DNA of 64,000 bases from Aquimarina sp. MMG016. Its GTDB lineage: Bacteria > Bacteroidota > Bacteroidia > Flavobacteriales > Flavobacteriaceae. Made by a program: the position numbers and the translations under genes. The number at the start of each line of letters is the position of its first letter. Position 1 is the stretch's first letter. Where the stretch lies: contig NZ_JAGJEA010000001.1 of NCBI RefSeq assembly GCF_018100805.1, forward strand, positions 186,001 to 250,000, in the 5' to 3' direction. Positions 8,601-18,188 of this stretch are shown here, in pieces. The notes below the pieces were generated by a model that was not told the DNA's origin, searched no databases, and saw only the letters and a program-made list of their open reading frames with translations.

Positions 8601-9481
8601 TTCTGAATCATTTTAGTTTGCACCGAACTTCCTTGCTGAACTGTGTGGGTTAATTCATGTGCTAATAAATGTTTTCCGGAAGTAGAATTAGTATCATATT
8701 TACCTTGATTGAAATAAATATCACTACCATGAGTAAATGCCTGGGCTCCTAATTCTTTACTCATTTGCACTGCATTACTTCCTGTATGAACTCGAACATC
8801 ATTAAAATCTGCTCCCATCGCAGACCCCATGCTTTCCTGAGTATCAGAAGACAATGGACTTCCTCCTCCTTTGCTATCATTAAGACGGCTTTCTAAATCT
8901 GGAGAAGCGCTTTTTGTAGCATCATCTGATTTTGTTTGAATATTTTCTTCTGTTTCTTCAAGCTCTTCTTCTTTTTTCTGTAGTTCTTCTTCTGACTGGT
9001 CAGCTATTTTAGAAGCCTGAATAGAAGGTGCATTTATTAACTTAGATTGTATTTCCGGCTCTGGTTCTGCATTACTTTCAAAAATAGGTTTACGCTGTAA
9101 GCTTTCTTCAGTTTCTTTTATTTCTTCTTCTTTTTTCTGCAATTCTTCTTCTCCATCAATTTTAGGTTTTGTTTGTATGGTTGAAAAAGAATTTATCGAA
9201 TTTGCAGTGTTAGAAGTTTCTGGGGTACTTGAAGATGTGGCAGGATTATTTAATTGCCTTACTACTCGATCTGCTACAGTTTCTGCTTCAACTTCATATT
9301 TATCGTTAGGTTGCCCAACAGTAAGTTTTGGTTGAATTGTATTAGGATTAAAAAAAGATTGTGAAGACTCTCTAGGTTTAGAGAAAAAACTATCCTTCCC
9401 ATCTTTATTAAAGAAAGGTTCTCGCTTGGCCTGAACAATTGGTTGTGCAGAACTTGTTTTATTTGATTCAGTAGTCTTCAG
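5696..9481 (-). CDS. giant DUF4157 eCIS-associated protein with HNH-like motif and beta-repeat C-terminus
   Basis: Open from the in-frame stop of the tape-measure gene (9497-9499) down to 5696, with no ATG in the first ~110 codons. The residues before the first TTG (9142) are clearly coding: they include the eCIS N-terminal signature (REPFFNKDGKDSFF, then KLTVGQPNDKYEVEAE). The best start is therefore CTG at 9481 (product about 1261 aa, beginning M/L-KTTESNK). Then two Glu/Lys-rich coiled stretches, DUF4157 with HELTHTVQQ (H275, H279), an HNH-like segment at about 457-497 (DVDHKREIQLGG ... SNMWMLESSANR ... HINNSKQ) and, from about residue 745, repeated beta-rich units of 35-40 residues (GSxTATYxxxxFxxxGE). 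Likely eCIS cargo or toxin; nuclease activity is a hypothesis. Confidence 0.85.
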   Translation of the reverse strand: MKTTESNKTSSAQPIVQAKREPFFNKDGKDSFFSKPRESSQSFFNPNTIQPKLTVGQPNDKYEVEAETVADRVVRQLNNPATSSSTPETSNTANSINSFSTIQTKPKIDGEEELQKKEEEIKETEESLQRKPIFESNAEPEPEIQSKLINAPSIQASKIADQSEEELQKKEEELEETEENIQTKSDDATKSASPDLESRLNDSKGGGSPLSSDTQESMGSAMGADFNDVRVHTGSNAVQMSKELGAQAFTHGSDIYFNQGKYDTNSTSGKHLLAHELTHTVQQGSSVQTKMIQKNGETTQTPSTGSTETTEDVVTPTHEYTHPEKGSINTQSKTLTVPNLSVPTFKAGFGPSTRFTIPKGGFPRNNNHLPEWERDAMTGGTFTRRFTSYAASSNAPNLSFNGEQIFYLVLKGGSRAQRREAGHQQEGDSGVIFGSIDTIKQRASRPYWDRRGQYIPHDVDHKREIQLGGAETDTSNMWMLESSANRSSGSHINNSKQRKVEELIRLGGPNLINPPSSYDDVKTNYDVVVENGVRADSSMDGTGNPRQNWEMDRIKDGHHLQGLKFLTESEVDAAGLRGSPDELLLFTNQTGGRPIRIPWDEQAQASGRKDGLNAPIGRRGGAMIIINTVTYNSTSGEGNQGGSGTIVCTAFPGSRGMIREKTNLAYDVRPIAGVSYGGYITRDSVLQAALHALEFKHLSPITLTEASLDDNIGLRARGQVMPSIPLLSDAGIELVIDEQGARLRKLFTKNDYNFPSPFEVTNSSLEVFAGTEGFGINGEMNFKINHVGEGFLRGNFSTEGGFALAGGFNFDSELFDPASIEVSYENEVLTVTGSIGIPEGKVRGVKSATITATYSENTFTATGEAELDIPGIQRGSMTATYNDEGFSIGGEFQLRDDVPGIRSGSVSATVSKQNGEEGYNVMVSGTAQPDIPGINSQLTITYDNGALTIEGSAAYSRGMLSGTVNVGATNRAIGDDGQPSGEPDDTMRVYGGGSLTLTLTPWLQATAGVKFLPNGEIEVTGRIGLPNTVDVFDRKSIDRNLFRAPAIEIPIFAIPLGPRSIGLVARITGGLDFSAGFGPGQLRELFAEVTYNPDREEETTIHGRGVFAIPADAGLTLSGDLGLGVSIGIASLTGGIEIAGTLGLEGEASAAVDVNWSPQTGLAIDAEGRVTVNPKFTFDINAFARASLDLWITEISETWRYNLASFSWGPDIQFGIVFPVRYREGEPFDMSFDDIEVIYPDLDIIDMAKGLATNVKDQIFD

Positions 9482-9496
9482 TTTATTTTTTATTTT

Positions 9497-11140
9497 TTAT
9501 CTCCACTCTACCTTTAACATTTCTTTCATCCAAGGGAGTTTAATGATACTTATATTCCAAGGCAGTTTATCTAATAAAATATCCAGAGTTTTTTGTTCTA
9601 TATATAATTTCCATCCTGTTTGTTCTCTTTCTAATTTCCCTTCTCTACTTAAAAAACCTTCGCGTAAACCATCTGGTGATGTTCCACCTAAAGCTCCCCA
9701 ATGTTCTACAACAGCTTGTAATAAAGCATCTGATTCTTCTTTTTCTTTCTCAGTTATAATCAAAGTATGATCTAATGGAATATTTGTAGGCATCTCACAA
9801 AGGAATTTTGATAGCACCATATCATATTCCTTTGGTTGTTCCTCTCCAGTTGCTAAAAAATGTAAAAGGAGCACGGCTTTGCTTCTGGTTACATGGTTTA
9901 TAAAATCTTTTCCTTCTATAAGATTTAGCTTTTTAAAAAAATGACTTAAAAAAGGATGAAGTAATACCATTCCTGCATTTTTAAAATATTGAGGCGACAC
10001 TAATTCTTCATTAGAAATAATATCTTCTTCAACGGTTTCCTCTTTTAATGAATCTTTTCTATTTTCAATCTCATCTTTGATTGCCGCACCATCCTCCACT
10101 TCTTCATAAATTGTATCTTTATCAAATATTTCGATTAACGTAGCATAGTCTTTACTTTTCTTTTTCTGTACTTCTTCTTTAACTATTTTTTGTAATTGAA
10201 TACCATTTATTACGTTCTCTAATACCAGTTGATTTATCGTTTCTTTTACTATGGAGATTGTATTTATTTTTTGTCTTTTAAAGATTACTATTTCAAAGAT
10301 TTCTTTCCATATTTTGATTTCTAACTCTCTGAAGCTTATTAGCAAACTATCTTGAACAATTGATTTATGCCTAACAAATATCTGCTCGATTTCATCAAAT
10401 ACTTTTAATAGACTTGCTTGAGAAAATCCGGTATACAATTCTACAATAGATTTTAAATCCTGCGATGAATGTTGTAGAATCAATCTTTGTGAAGCTACTG
10501 ATGATTTCTTTAGTTTTTTTTCTAAAATCGTAACTGCATCTATATCTAACCCTAAGGTTTCTAACACTGATGTTATCCAATCATTTTCTGGTGGAATGAC
10601 ATAAGATGGTAATACACCTTTCCCTAACCAATGTAACCACGCTTCAAAATAATACCTTCTAAGGGGTTGGTTAATAGCTTCTTTTGGTAATCTCCTTTCT
10701 ATATGGTTTGTTTCTTTATCATATAAACTTCCATTTGTATATTTCTGTTCAACTTCAGAAGTTTTCTTATTCAAAAATTCATTTCTATCACCATTTAAAA
10801 ATTTTTGAATCTGTTTTCTGTTAAATGGTTTTTTTATATTCTTCTTACTATCGATGTTTTTTAATTTATCTTCTATGGTTTCTTTTAAGAGTAAAACTAT
10901 CTTGTCAATTATTTTATTAAAATCCCCATTTTCTAAATTGATATCACCAATATCAACCTCTATACTATCCAATAGAATCATTGTGTTTTTATCAACTAGA
11001 GTGTCAAAAAGTTTATTCAAAGCAGGAGATAGTTCTTTCTGAACCAGTTGACTCATCTTTTGCTGAATGGCATAGGCATCCTTGGAAGAATTAATTTCTA
11101 ATTCTAGAATTTGTTTTCCAATAAGATGTTTCTGCATCAT
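9497..11140 (-). CDS. contractile injection system tape-measure protein
   Basis: 547 aa. The N-terminus (HLIGKQILELEINSSKDA, then QQKMSQLVQKELSPALNKLFD) matches the start of Bacteroidota eCIS tape-measure proteins. The middle is highly charged and helical; the C-terminal third (MVLLHPFLSHFFKKLNLIEG) is the other conserved block of this family. By analogy with Afp14/Pvc14 it sets tube length during assembly. It starts 3 nt after the 2347-aa baseplate gene and ends 15 nt before the proposed CTG start of the DUF4157 gene, so it is embedded in the operon. Confidence 0.8.
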   Translation of the reverse strand: MMQKHLIGKQILELEINSSKDAYAIQQKMSQLVQKELSPALNKLFDTLVDKNTMILLDSIEVDIGDINLENGDFNKIIDKIVLLLKETIEDKLKNIDSKKNIKKPFNRKQIQKFLNGDRNEFLNKKTSEVEQKYTNGSLYDKETNHIERRLPKEAINQPLRRYYFEAWLHWLGKGVLPSYVIPPENDWITSVLETLGLDIDAVTILEKKLKKSSVASQRLILQHSSQDLKSIVELYTGFSQASLLKVFDEIEQIFVRHKSIVQDSLLISFRELEIKIWKEIFEIVIFKRQKINTISIVKETINQLVLENVINGIQLQKIVKEEVQKKKSKDYATLIEIFDKDTIYEEVEDGAAIKDEIENRKDSLKEETVEEDIISNEELVSPQYFKNAGMVLLHPFLSHFFKKLNLIEGKDFINHVTRSKAVLLLHFLATGEEQPKEYDMVLSKFLCEMPTNIPLDHTLIITEKEKEESDALLQAVVEHWGALGGTSPDGLREGFLSREGKLEREQTGWKLYIEQKTLDILLDKLPWNISIIKLPWMKEMLKVEWR

Positions 11141-11143
11141 AAA

Positions 11144-14100
11144 CTACTTTACTATCTTTTTTAGTTGTGCTAAAGGCTTTTTATTTGCCTTGGCACCTAA
11201 TGCGGCACTGTTCCATTCTTTATCTAATTCTTTTAATGACAACCCTTTATCTTTAAGGTTTTTAAGTCTTTTTTGAAGATGATCGATATTTTCTTTACTT
11301 ATTTCTTCTTTTTCGTCTAAAACTAGTTTATCAAATAAATGCCAAGTCGCATTTTTTATTAATACCATGAAATTTTGATCGTTATCCTTTTGCAAACTAT
11401 ATCTATCAAAAAAGTCAACCAGTTTATTGTACTCTGTAATCGTAGGTATATTCTGAAGAAAAAACATAGCTCTATCATAACTTTTGGTTTTTTTCATACT
11501 ATCATTTGCTATAGCTTGAGCATTAGAGATATATTTTGGTTTTCTTTTTCTGATTACAGCTAAATCATCTTTTTTTGGTTTTGAATGTGTGATCTTTTTC
11601 TTTGTAACCTTCTTCTTAGTTGTTTTTCTAGCACTCTTTACTGTAGGCTTTTTCTCTGATTCCTCTTTTGTTTTTTGTTTAGCCTTCGTATTTTCTTTAT
11701 TTTCAGTTTTCAATTTTTCAAGATCAGCTTTAGCTACCTCATCTTTAATTGACACTTCAGAAACCGAAGCCTGTTCATAGTTTTGATCAAAAATATCAGT
11801 ACAGTTACCCCAGAAGATACTTCCAGAACTTTCTTCAGGAATAATTTTTCCATCATCGTTACAGTTACAATCTCCGCCTTCGTCGGGAATAGAAGAACAA
11901 GGGGGTTCTGACTCTAAATCTCTAATACAATTTGACACTAAACAATAGGGAAGCGTCTCGTTAGGGTTACATCGTTTACGATCCTTATCAGGGTCAGGAT
12001 CTTGTAACCATAATAACCATTTATGATATGCATCTTCAAACTTACATAAGTTGCTTGGACTAAGCCATAAAATATTCAATCCAACCAAAGCTGGTACTTC
12101 TTTATACAAAAAATCTTCAAACGCTTCTCTTTTTTCCTGGGTTCTAAATCGTTTACTCCAGGCTGGTAATATCAAAGTTGCCCAAAAAGAATATGGATCA
12201 CTACCAGGTATATAATTAATCTTTGGTGCGTTATCCGTACCTGAACATGGATCACCTTCATCCAAATCAAGCTGCCATTCTATACAACAATCATAATCCG
12301 GGCAGACTGGAAGTAGGCAACTATTATAGTTATATTCACCTTCTCCATCATAATCATATCCTTCTCCACATATAGTACCAGGCTTAGGTCTAAGTAAAAT
12401 ATGTTCTAATAAATGCATTCCTACATCTGTTACACAATCCTTTGTAACTTCAATAGCATCTTTAACCTCCTGCAAACTATCATATTGTTGCGGATGATAT
12501 GCCAACTCTTTGCTTTTATCTACTATTTGGAAAGAATATGGGCCATACTCAGATTTCGAAATACATTCTATCGAATACGATCTATCTGTATCATTAATCA
12601 ATATACAAAACTCTAAAAATGCCTGTAGTGCCTCTGTGCGACATGAATAATTATTACTACTAACAAAAGGATATGGATCATTACAAGGTTTAATTTCTCC
12701 TGCAACGTCTGGTTCGCAACCGCAAGGTTGTAAGCCATCTGGGGTTATATCTATATCATTTTTTACGTCATATAATCGGTAACCATATCCATTATCTGTT
12801 TTATATATAGGAAAGTGGCTTGCCAGATCTTTTACAACATCATGCTTAAAATCGTATTGATCAATTAAATTATATACTCTGGTATCGTCTTTATACTTTT
12901 CTTTTAAAAATGATTTAATAGCTTGATTTCTGGCTTCATCATCTTTTGTGGCACAAATATTTAAACTATCTCGAAGACAAAACATAAAATCACAAAATTC
13001 TTCTTCAGAATAGCCATATCCAATCCAAAATAAAAAATCACTTCCTGGACGAGTACCTCCACCATCAGATGGTTTGCCAGTGATATATTCATCCCAGTTA
13101 AGGTTTTTTAATTTTAAAACCCATTGATTAATTTGATCATCTCGGATAACTTTAGAATCATAATAACAACTATGATCTACTACAAAATAACCTGGTGAAA
13201 CTACCTTAAATTTCCAGCATTCTTGTTCACAAATAGTTATATAATTTTTATCATCTTCTGCTGCATATATAAATTCTCTAACTCCGCCCGGAATACAATT
13301 ACCGCAACTATCCTGGTTGTCATCTGAGAATACATCATCCCAAGCTTTTTCTGGAGCATCAAAATCCTGACTACTTTCTGCCAAAACCTCTACCAAACCA
13401 ACATAAAAATCTCCTTTATCGCAGAATACCCTGCAATTATTAGAAGTTCCGGCCAGATTATAAAAATAGATGTATGCATCAATTGCTTCCTGAACATTAT
13501 CATAACAACCTTCACTCTCCCATATTATGTTTCTAAAATGATCATCTTCTGCTCTTCTAGGACTATCTCCTATAACTATAGTGTTCTGCGGAATTACAAC
13601 TCTATACTTATAAGTGAGATCCCCAGTATTATTTTCTTCTGAAGCTGTATAAATAGGATATAAATTTGCTGAGCGACAATAATGACTAACGATATCATCT
13701 CCACTTGCTTCAACAGCATCCCTAATCTTCTTAGGAATTACTACTAAAAAAGACTCGTTATCACATGATTTTGATTCGGGATCTTTATAAACTTCCTCAA
13801 CATTTATTTTCCCTGAACTTGTATATTCTTCTCTATGGGTAGCAAGCTGTATTACATCCAGCCATTGTTTACTCCACGCCTCTTCAGCTTCTAATGCACT
13901 ACCATATCCTACATAGCTTATTAATATGAATTCTTTATTATAAATATCATTAAACTCCACTTGGTAGTGATATCGATTAGGGCTTCCTTCTGGACAAACA
14001 ACTACACTTTTTTTAGGGCATTGTCTTAAATCTATTGGAGGAATAATATCACAAATAATTGCTTTAATTCTTTCGGCTTGTGCTTCTTCAGAAAATGTAT

Positions 14101-17100
14101 TCGGATTAATAGCTAAAGGAGCATTTTTCTTGTAAAGTCTCCATTCATAACCCCCACTTTGATTTTCTACCATTTCCTGAGTGACAAAGTTTTCTCTTGG
14201 GGTCAGTTTTTTAGTATATATTTTTGAAATATAACTAACTAAAGCCCTTGCTTTTTCCAGTGATGGTTTTTCTTTTTGATACCCTCCAGCTAATGGAGTC
14301 TCAGAACCTGAAAGATACAATCCATATTCATTGTCACTTCTAGGAGAAACCTTGAATATTACTCCTGGTAGATTTCTAACAAACTCTGTGTATGCAGTTG
14401 AAGCATTCTCGTCTGTTTTAAAAGTATTTGTACTTATGAATAGTGGTTCTAAATCATTTTGTTCATTACTTATACCATAGATGAACTTGTATTGAGAAGG
14501 AGTTGCAACTATAGCAAAATCGTAACAATAAGGCACAAAAATCTCATTATTAGGCTTTTGTGCTTCAACCTGTACTGTTTTATCAAAATCTGCTTGTGCT
14601 CTGGCTTTTGAAGAAAATTCTGACTGTGACTTCAATACTTTTTCTTCATCTTTTAACAATGACCAGATATATCTTCTCGGTTGTTCTCTAACATACACCG
14701 GAAGTGTATTATTTTTGAAATAACGCATCACTACGTTTAATGCTTTGCTACGATCTGTGGCTGTTTCAAAATGATCGGGAGGTAAAGCCAAAAACGAATT
14801 ATACTGATCAAGAAGTATATAATTATATTCCGGATTACCTTGATCTCCCGACAGCAAATAATTCTTTTTACTTACTCCAAATTTAAAGACTGTTTCTAAT
14901 TGTTGCAGTGCTTCTTTTTCAGAACCATATACACAATAGCTTTTGAGTATTTGAACTTTATCTTTTCCTAAGACCTGAAAACCAAACTTGTCTTTTTCAT
15001 TATCATATTCAGGTTTTGTAATTCTATTACTAAAAACAGCTACACAATCCTCAATAACGGTATCTATATTACAATCAGCAAGGCCAATTTTATTGGAAAT
15101 AGCAATGGCATTTCCTTTTTCATTTTTAAGTTTTACCCTAATAAAATCTTCTTCTTTTTCTAAAAAGTAATTTGTTTTTGCGCTTCCCAGAACTTTTGCT
15201 TGTCGCCAAGCAGTAACAGCTTTATAGCCATCAGGATAACAATCTAATCCAAGGATTGATATATTTTCATCAATACCGAGTCGCCATTTTACACCAGCTT
15301 CATGTGTAGTAAGGTAATTACCCAGTTTCGCTTCACGAACCATATTATTCCAGGCTTCGTCATACTCTTCGAATACCTGCTCGCTAGTAGTTTTTTCTTT
15401 AGCATTATTATCATTAACATGCCATTTCCACGTTATTAATGTTTCTATATTACAGGGTAATGCATTAACATCTAAATAACTATTTTCTTTCTCCAGAGGT
15501 AATAATCTAAATTCTTTTTTATCCTCTTTATCAACAATCAAATTTTGTTTATTAATGTCTGTAATAAAAACATCTTTTTTATCAATTGCCGCCTTTTCTG
15601 ATTTCATCTTAGTACTCTTACTAAGTACTACAACTTCATCATGAGTATTTCTTAACTCCTGATGATAATTATGACTGGTAATAATAATATTTTCATCAGC
15701 TGGTTTTTCAGAGAATATTCGATGTATGGCACTTGGATCAAACCCATTGAGGTCTTTTTCTAATCGCTTGTATGATTCCGGATTACGTAATTGCCCTAGT
15801 ATTTTTCTAGCCGTTCCGTGAAGTTCTTCTATATTTTCATAACCTCTGTTACTTTTAAAAAGTACATTACCAGACCAATCTTTTAATATAATTCTGAAAT
15901 TCTGAATCACTTCAAAATTGCATAAGTTACGACGCTGATAATTTCCTATTCCGGATAATAGTGCTATTCGTTTTTCAAAACCAGACACATTATCTGTGTT
16001 CCAAGATGGTTCCAAATAGTTAAATGCTTTTCCTCTATTACGACTTACTTCTGCAAATTCATTAATATATTTTGACTGATCATCTATTTCATCTTGAACA
16101 TGGTTTTGGGTATTGATTTTATTTTGATATTGTAAAATAGTATAATCAGTAAATTCTTCTCCAAATCTAGCTAACAAGTGATCTAAAAACTGCTTACGTC
16201 TAATCACATACTCATCCTTATTCTCTGTCAATTCCTGAATTATATCAATGTAAGACAAAGGAGTAAAGATGATACCAAAATAATGTTGATCAGCTGTCAG
16301 ATCTTCTGAAGCGTTAGTAATTAGATTATAATTTTTACTCATCGAAGCTATGAAAGCAATATTTTTAGCTTCTTGTTGAGCTTCGATACTAGAAGAATAT
16401 CTTCTTGTTCCAACTATTACAATATCATTTGGTAATGTAGCTTGAATCACAAAAAAGTATCCTCTGCGATCTGCTAAAACTTCTATATTAAAATTATTAT
16501 TGAAGAATGAATCAACTAATTGATTTATATATATCGTTCTCAATCCTGCAGATGGTACACTAAATAATTCCAGCAATGCATTGTTATCATTACAGTAATT
16601 ATCTATTGTCAATTCAATACTAGAGTTATTTTTTAATTGATCTAGAACGTCTTTCCATTTTTCATCATTGGCCACAGGAACAGCTAATAATGAACCCCCA
16701 GAAACAGAATCTCCATTATCATAAAACCTTAACAGCTTTTCAAAATTGGGGATTGAATCAGGGATCTGTGTGAAATATGTTCGCTTTTCTTCTTTGGTTC
16801 TTTCTTTTTCGACTTTTAGAGAAAACAGAGACCTGATATTAGATAGTTGAGAAGTATAATTGGCAAGCATCTGATCATAAAACATCAAATACCCCTTTAA
16901 TTGTAATGCTTGAGTTTTACGAAGTAATGTCGAACTTTCTGGTAATCCATCTTCTCCGATTCCGTAGACCACCGGGAAATCGTTCTGGATAGAAAAGTAT
17001 TCTTCTAAATCATCCCTACATACTCCACCGGGTATTTTTGTATTTAGACTATCCATAGGCATTTCAAACTGCTTAAGGATAGAGAAAGCTCTATGTATTT

Positions 17101-18187
17101 TGGGTTTATCCACCCTTAGAGAGCCATTAACATTATATAAATCAATACATGTTTTTTCTAGAGAAAAAACAGGCACGTTATTTTCTTCTATTTTATATTC
17201 CCATTCAGAAATTTTAATAAGCCCAGAGTTTCCTTTAACAGCTATATTTTTAATCTTTCTAACACCATCAATACTCAAAATCGTATGATAAAGATCTGAT
17301 AAGTAAATTCTATCTCGCCTATCAAAACCTTCTAATTCTTCAGTATCCACAAAACCAAAGCTTTCTTCTAAGTATGGTCTTCCTGCAAAAATATCATCGA
17401 TCGTTTTACCTTTATCCAGTAACTCTTGAAGGGTATAATATTTGATTTCGGGTTGGATATAATTTTTTATTTTGGTAAAAACCTCGGCATATACTTTTTC
17501 AGCCTCAAAATCAGCATGTATTTCAACCTCGACACAAACCCCAATTTCTATAGGAGCCAGTATTTCTATACCAACAAAATCTTCGCATAAATTTCGGTGT
17601 TGCGACAGCAATGTTTTAATATCATCTTCAAGATTATCATTAACTACTTCATTATCTTTTTCTATATAGACTTGATAAAGACCATTCAGTTCAATTTTTT
17701 GATATCCATTCCTTCTTTTTAGATCATTAGATTCTTTTCTGACATCTATTATTCCTCCATCACAAAACAAAGTATTACTATATCCATCCAGGAATAAGTC
17801 CCGCTCTTGTCGTACTGGTTCTAACCAAGCATTTCTAACTCCTTTAACTTCTAGTAATAATTTTCTGTAATCAGTAATGGTTACAGGATTAATAGTAAGT
17901 ATATCTAACGGGGTTAAAAAATTATCATCTTCGCTATTATTCTGAACGGCAATTAGATCCTCGAAAGGAAGATTTGTTTTGTAGCCCAGATCCATCAAGG
18001 CATATACCAACATTTCTAAAATGGTAATCCCCGGATCGTGCGTATTATGATCTGTCCATATCTTTCCTGATAGACTTCCTATATGTTCTAAACCTTCTTT
18101 TCTAAGTTTTTCAAAATCTAAATACTCAGGAATATCCGGATCATTTTGATTAATAACGGTTATATTATTATTCACTACTTCTGCCAT
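11144..18187 (-). CDS. Afp12/Pvc12-like baseplate wedge protein, very large
   Basis: 2347 aa. The N-terminus (PEYLDFEKLRKEGLEHIG, IWTDHNTHDPGITILEMLVYAL) is the characteristic opening of Afp12/gp6-like baseplate wedge proteins. The protein is far longer than Afp12/Pvc12 and contains many repeated modules of the type YSFQIVDKSKELAY / YGYRLYDVKND / YHYQVEFNDIY plus many cysteines, suggesting tandem insertion domains. The C-terminal ~230 residues carry a Lys/Thr-rich linker (KKKVTKKKITHSKPKK) followed by a helical domain. One nucleotide separates it from the Afp11-like gene upstream. Role in baseplate assembly is by homology; the function of the added modules is unknown. Confidence 0.85.
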   Translation of the reverse strand: MAEVVNNNITVINQNDPDIPEYLDFEKLRKEGLEHIGSLSGKIWTDHNTHDPGITILEMLVYALMDLGYKTNLPFEDLIAVQNNSEDDNFLTPLDILTINPVTITDYRKLLLEVKGVRNAWLEPVRQERDLFLDGYSNTLFCDGGIIDVRKESNDLKRRNGYQKIELNGLYQVYIEKDNEVVNDNLEDDIKTLLSQHRNLCEDFVGIEILAPIEIGVCVEVEIHADFEAEKVYAEVFTKIKNYIQPEIKYYTLQELLDKGKTIDDIFAGRPYLEESFGFVDTEELEGFDRRDRIYLSDLYHTILSIDGVRKIKNIAVKGNSGLIKISEWEYKIEENNVPVFSLEKTCIDLYNVNGSLRVDKPKIHRAFSILKQFEMPMDSLNTKIPGGVCRDDLEEYFSIQNDFPVVYGIGEDGLPESSTLLRKTQALQLKGYLMFYDQMLANYTSQLSNIRSLFSLKVEKERTKEEKRTYFTQIPDSIPNFEKLLRFYDNGDSVSGGSLLAVPVANDEKWKDVLDQLKNNSSIELTIDNYCNDNNALLELFSVPSAGLRTIYINQLVDSFFNNNFNIEVLADRRGYFFVIQATLPNDIVIVGTRRYSSSIEAQQEAKNIAFIASMSKNYNLITNASEDLTADQHYFGIIFTPLSYIDIIQELTENKDEYVIRRKQFLDHLLARFGEEFTDYTILQYQNKINTQNHVQDEIDDQSKYINEFAEVSRNRGKAFNYLEPSWNTDNVSGFEKRIALLSGIGNYQRRNLCNFEVIQNFRIILKDWSGNVLFKSNRGYENIEELHGTARKILGQLRNPESYKRLEKDLNGFDPSAIHRIFSEKPADENIIITSHNYHQELRNTHDEVVVLSKSTKMKSEKAAIDKKDVFITDINKQNLIVDKEDKKEFRLLPLEKENSYLDVNALPCNIETLITWKWHVNDNNAKEKTTSEQVFEEYDEAWNNMVREAKLGNYLTTHEAGVKWRLGIDENISILGLDCYPDGYKAVTAWRQAKVLGSAKTNYFLEKEEDFIRVKLKNEKGNAIAISNKIGLADCNIDTVIEDCVAVFSNRITKPEYDNEKDKFGFQVLGKDKVQILKSYCVYGSEKEALQQLETVFKFGVSKKNYLLSGDQGNPEYNYILLDQYNSFLALPPDHFETATDRSKALNVVMRYFKNNTLPVYVREQPRRYIWSLLKDEEKVLKSQSEFSSKARAQADFDKTVQVEAQKPNNEIFVPYCYDFAIVATPSQYKFIYGISNEQNDLEPLFISTNTFKTDENASTAYTEFVRNLPGVIFKVSPRSDNEYGLYLSGSETPLAGGYQKEKPSLEKARALVSYISKIYTKKLTPRENFVTQEMVENQSGGYEWRLYKKNAPLAINPNTFSEEAQAERIKAIICDIIPPIDLRQCPKKSVVVCPEGSPNRYHYQVEFNDIYNKEFILISYVGYGSALEAEEAWSKQWLDVIQLATHREEYTSSGKINVEEVYKDPESKSCDNESFLVVIPKKIRDAVEASGDDIVSHYCRSANLYPIYTASEENNTGDLTYKYRVVIPQNTIVIGDSPRRAEDDHFRNIIWESEGCYDNVQEAIDAYIYFYNLAGTSNNCRVFCDKGDFYVGLVEVLAESSQDFDAPEKAWDDVFSDDNQDSCGNCIPGGVREFIYAAEDDKNYITICEQECWKFKVVSPGYFVVDHSCYYDSKVIRDDQINQWVLKLKNLNWDEYITGKPSDGGGTRPGSDFLFWIGYGYSEEEFCDFMFCLRDSLNICATKDDEARNQAIKSFLKEKYKDDTRVYNLIDQYDFKHDVVKDLASHFPIYKTDNGYGYRLYDVKNDIDITPDGLQPCGCEPDVAGEIKPCNDPYPFVSSNNYSCRTEALQAFLEFCILINDTDRSYSIECISKSEYGPYSFQIVDKSKELAYHPQQYDSLQEVKDAIEVTKDCVTDVGMHLLEHILLRPKPGTICGEGYDYDGEGEYNYNSCLLPVCPDYDCCIEWQLDLDEGDPCSGTDNAPKINYIPGSDPYSFWATLILPAWSKRFRTQEKREAFEDFLYKEVPALVGLNILWLSPSNLCKFEDAYHKWLLWLQDPDPDKDRKRCNPNETLPYCLVSNCIRDLESEPPCSSIPDEGGDCNCNDDGKIIPEESSGSIFWGNCTDIFDQNYEQASVSEVSIKDEVAKADLEKLKTENKENTKAKQKTKEESEKKPTVKSARKTTKKKVTKKKITHSKPKKDDLAVIRKRKPKYISNAQAIANDSMKKTKSYDRAMFFLQNIPTITEYNKLVDFFDRYSLQKDNDQNFMVLIKNATWHLFDKLVLDEKEEISKENIDHLQKRLKNLKDKGLSLKELDKEWNSAALGAKANKKPLAQLKKIVK

Positions 18188-18188
18188 A

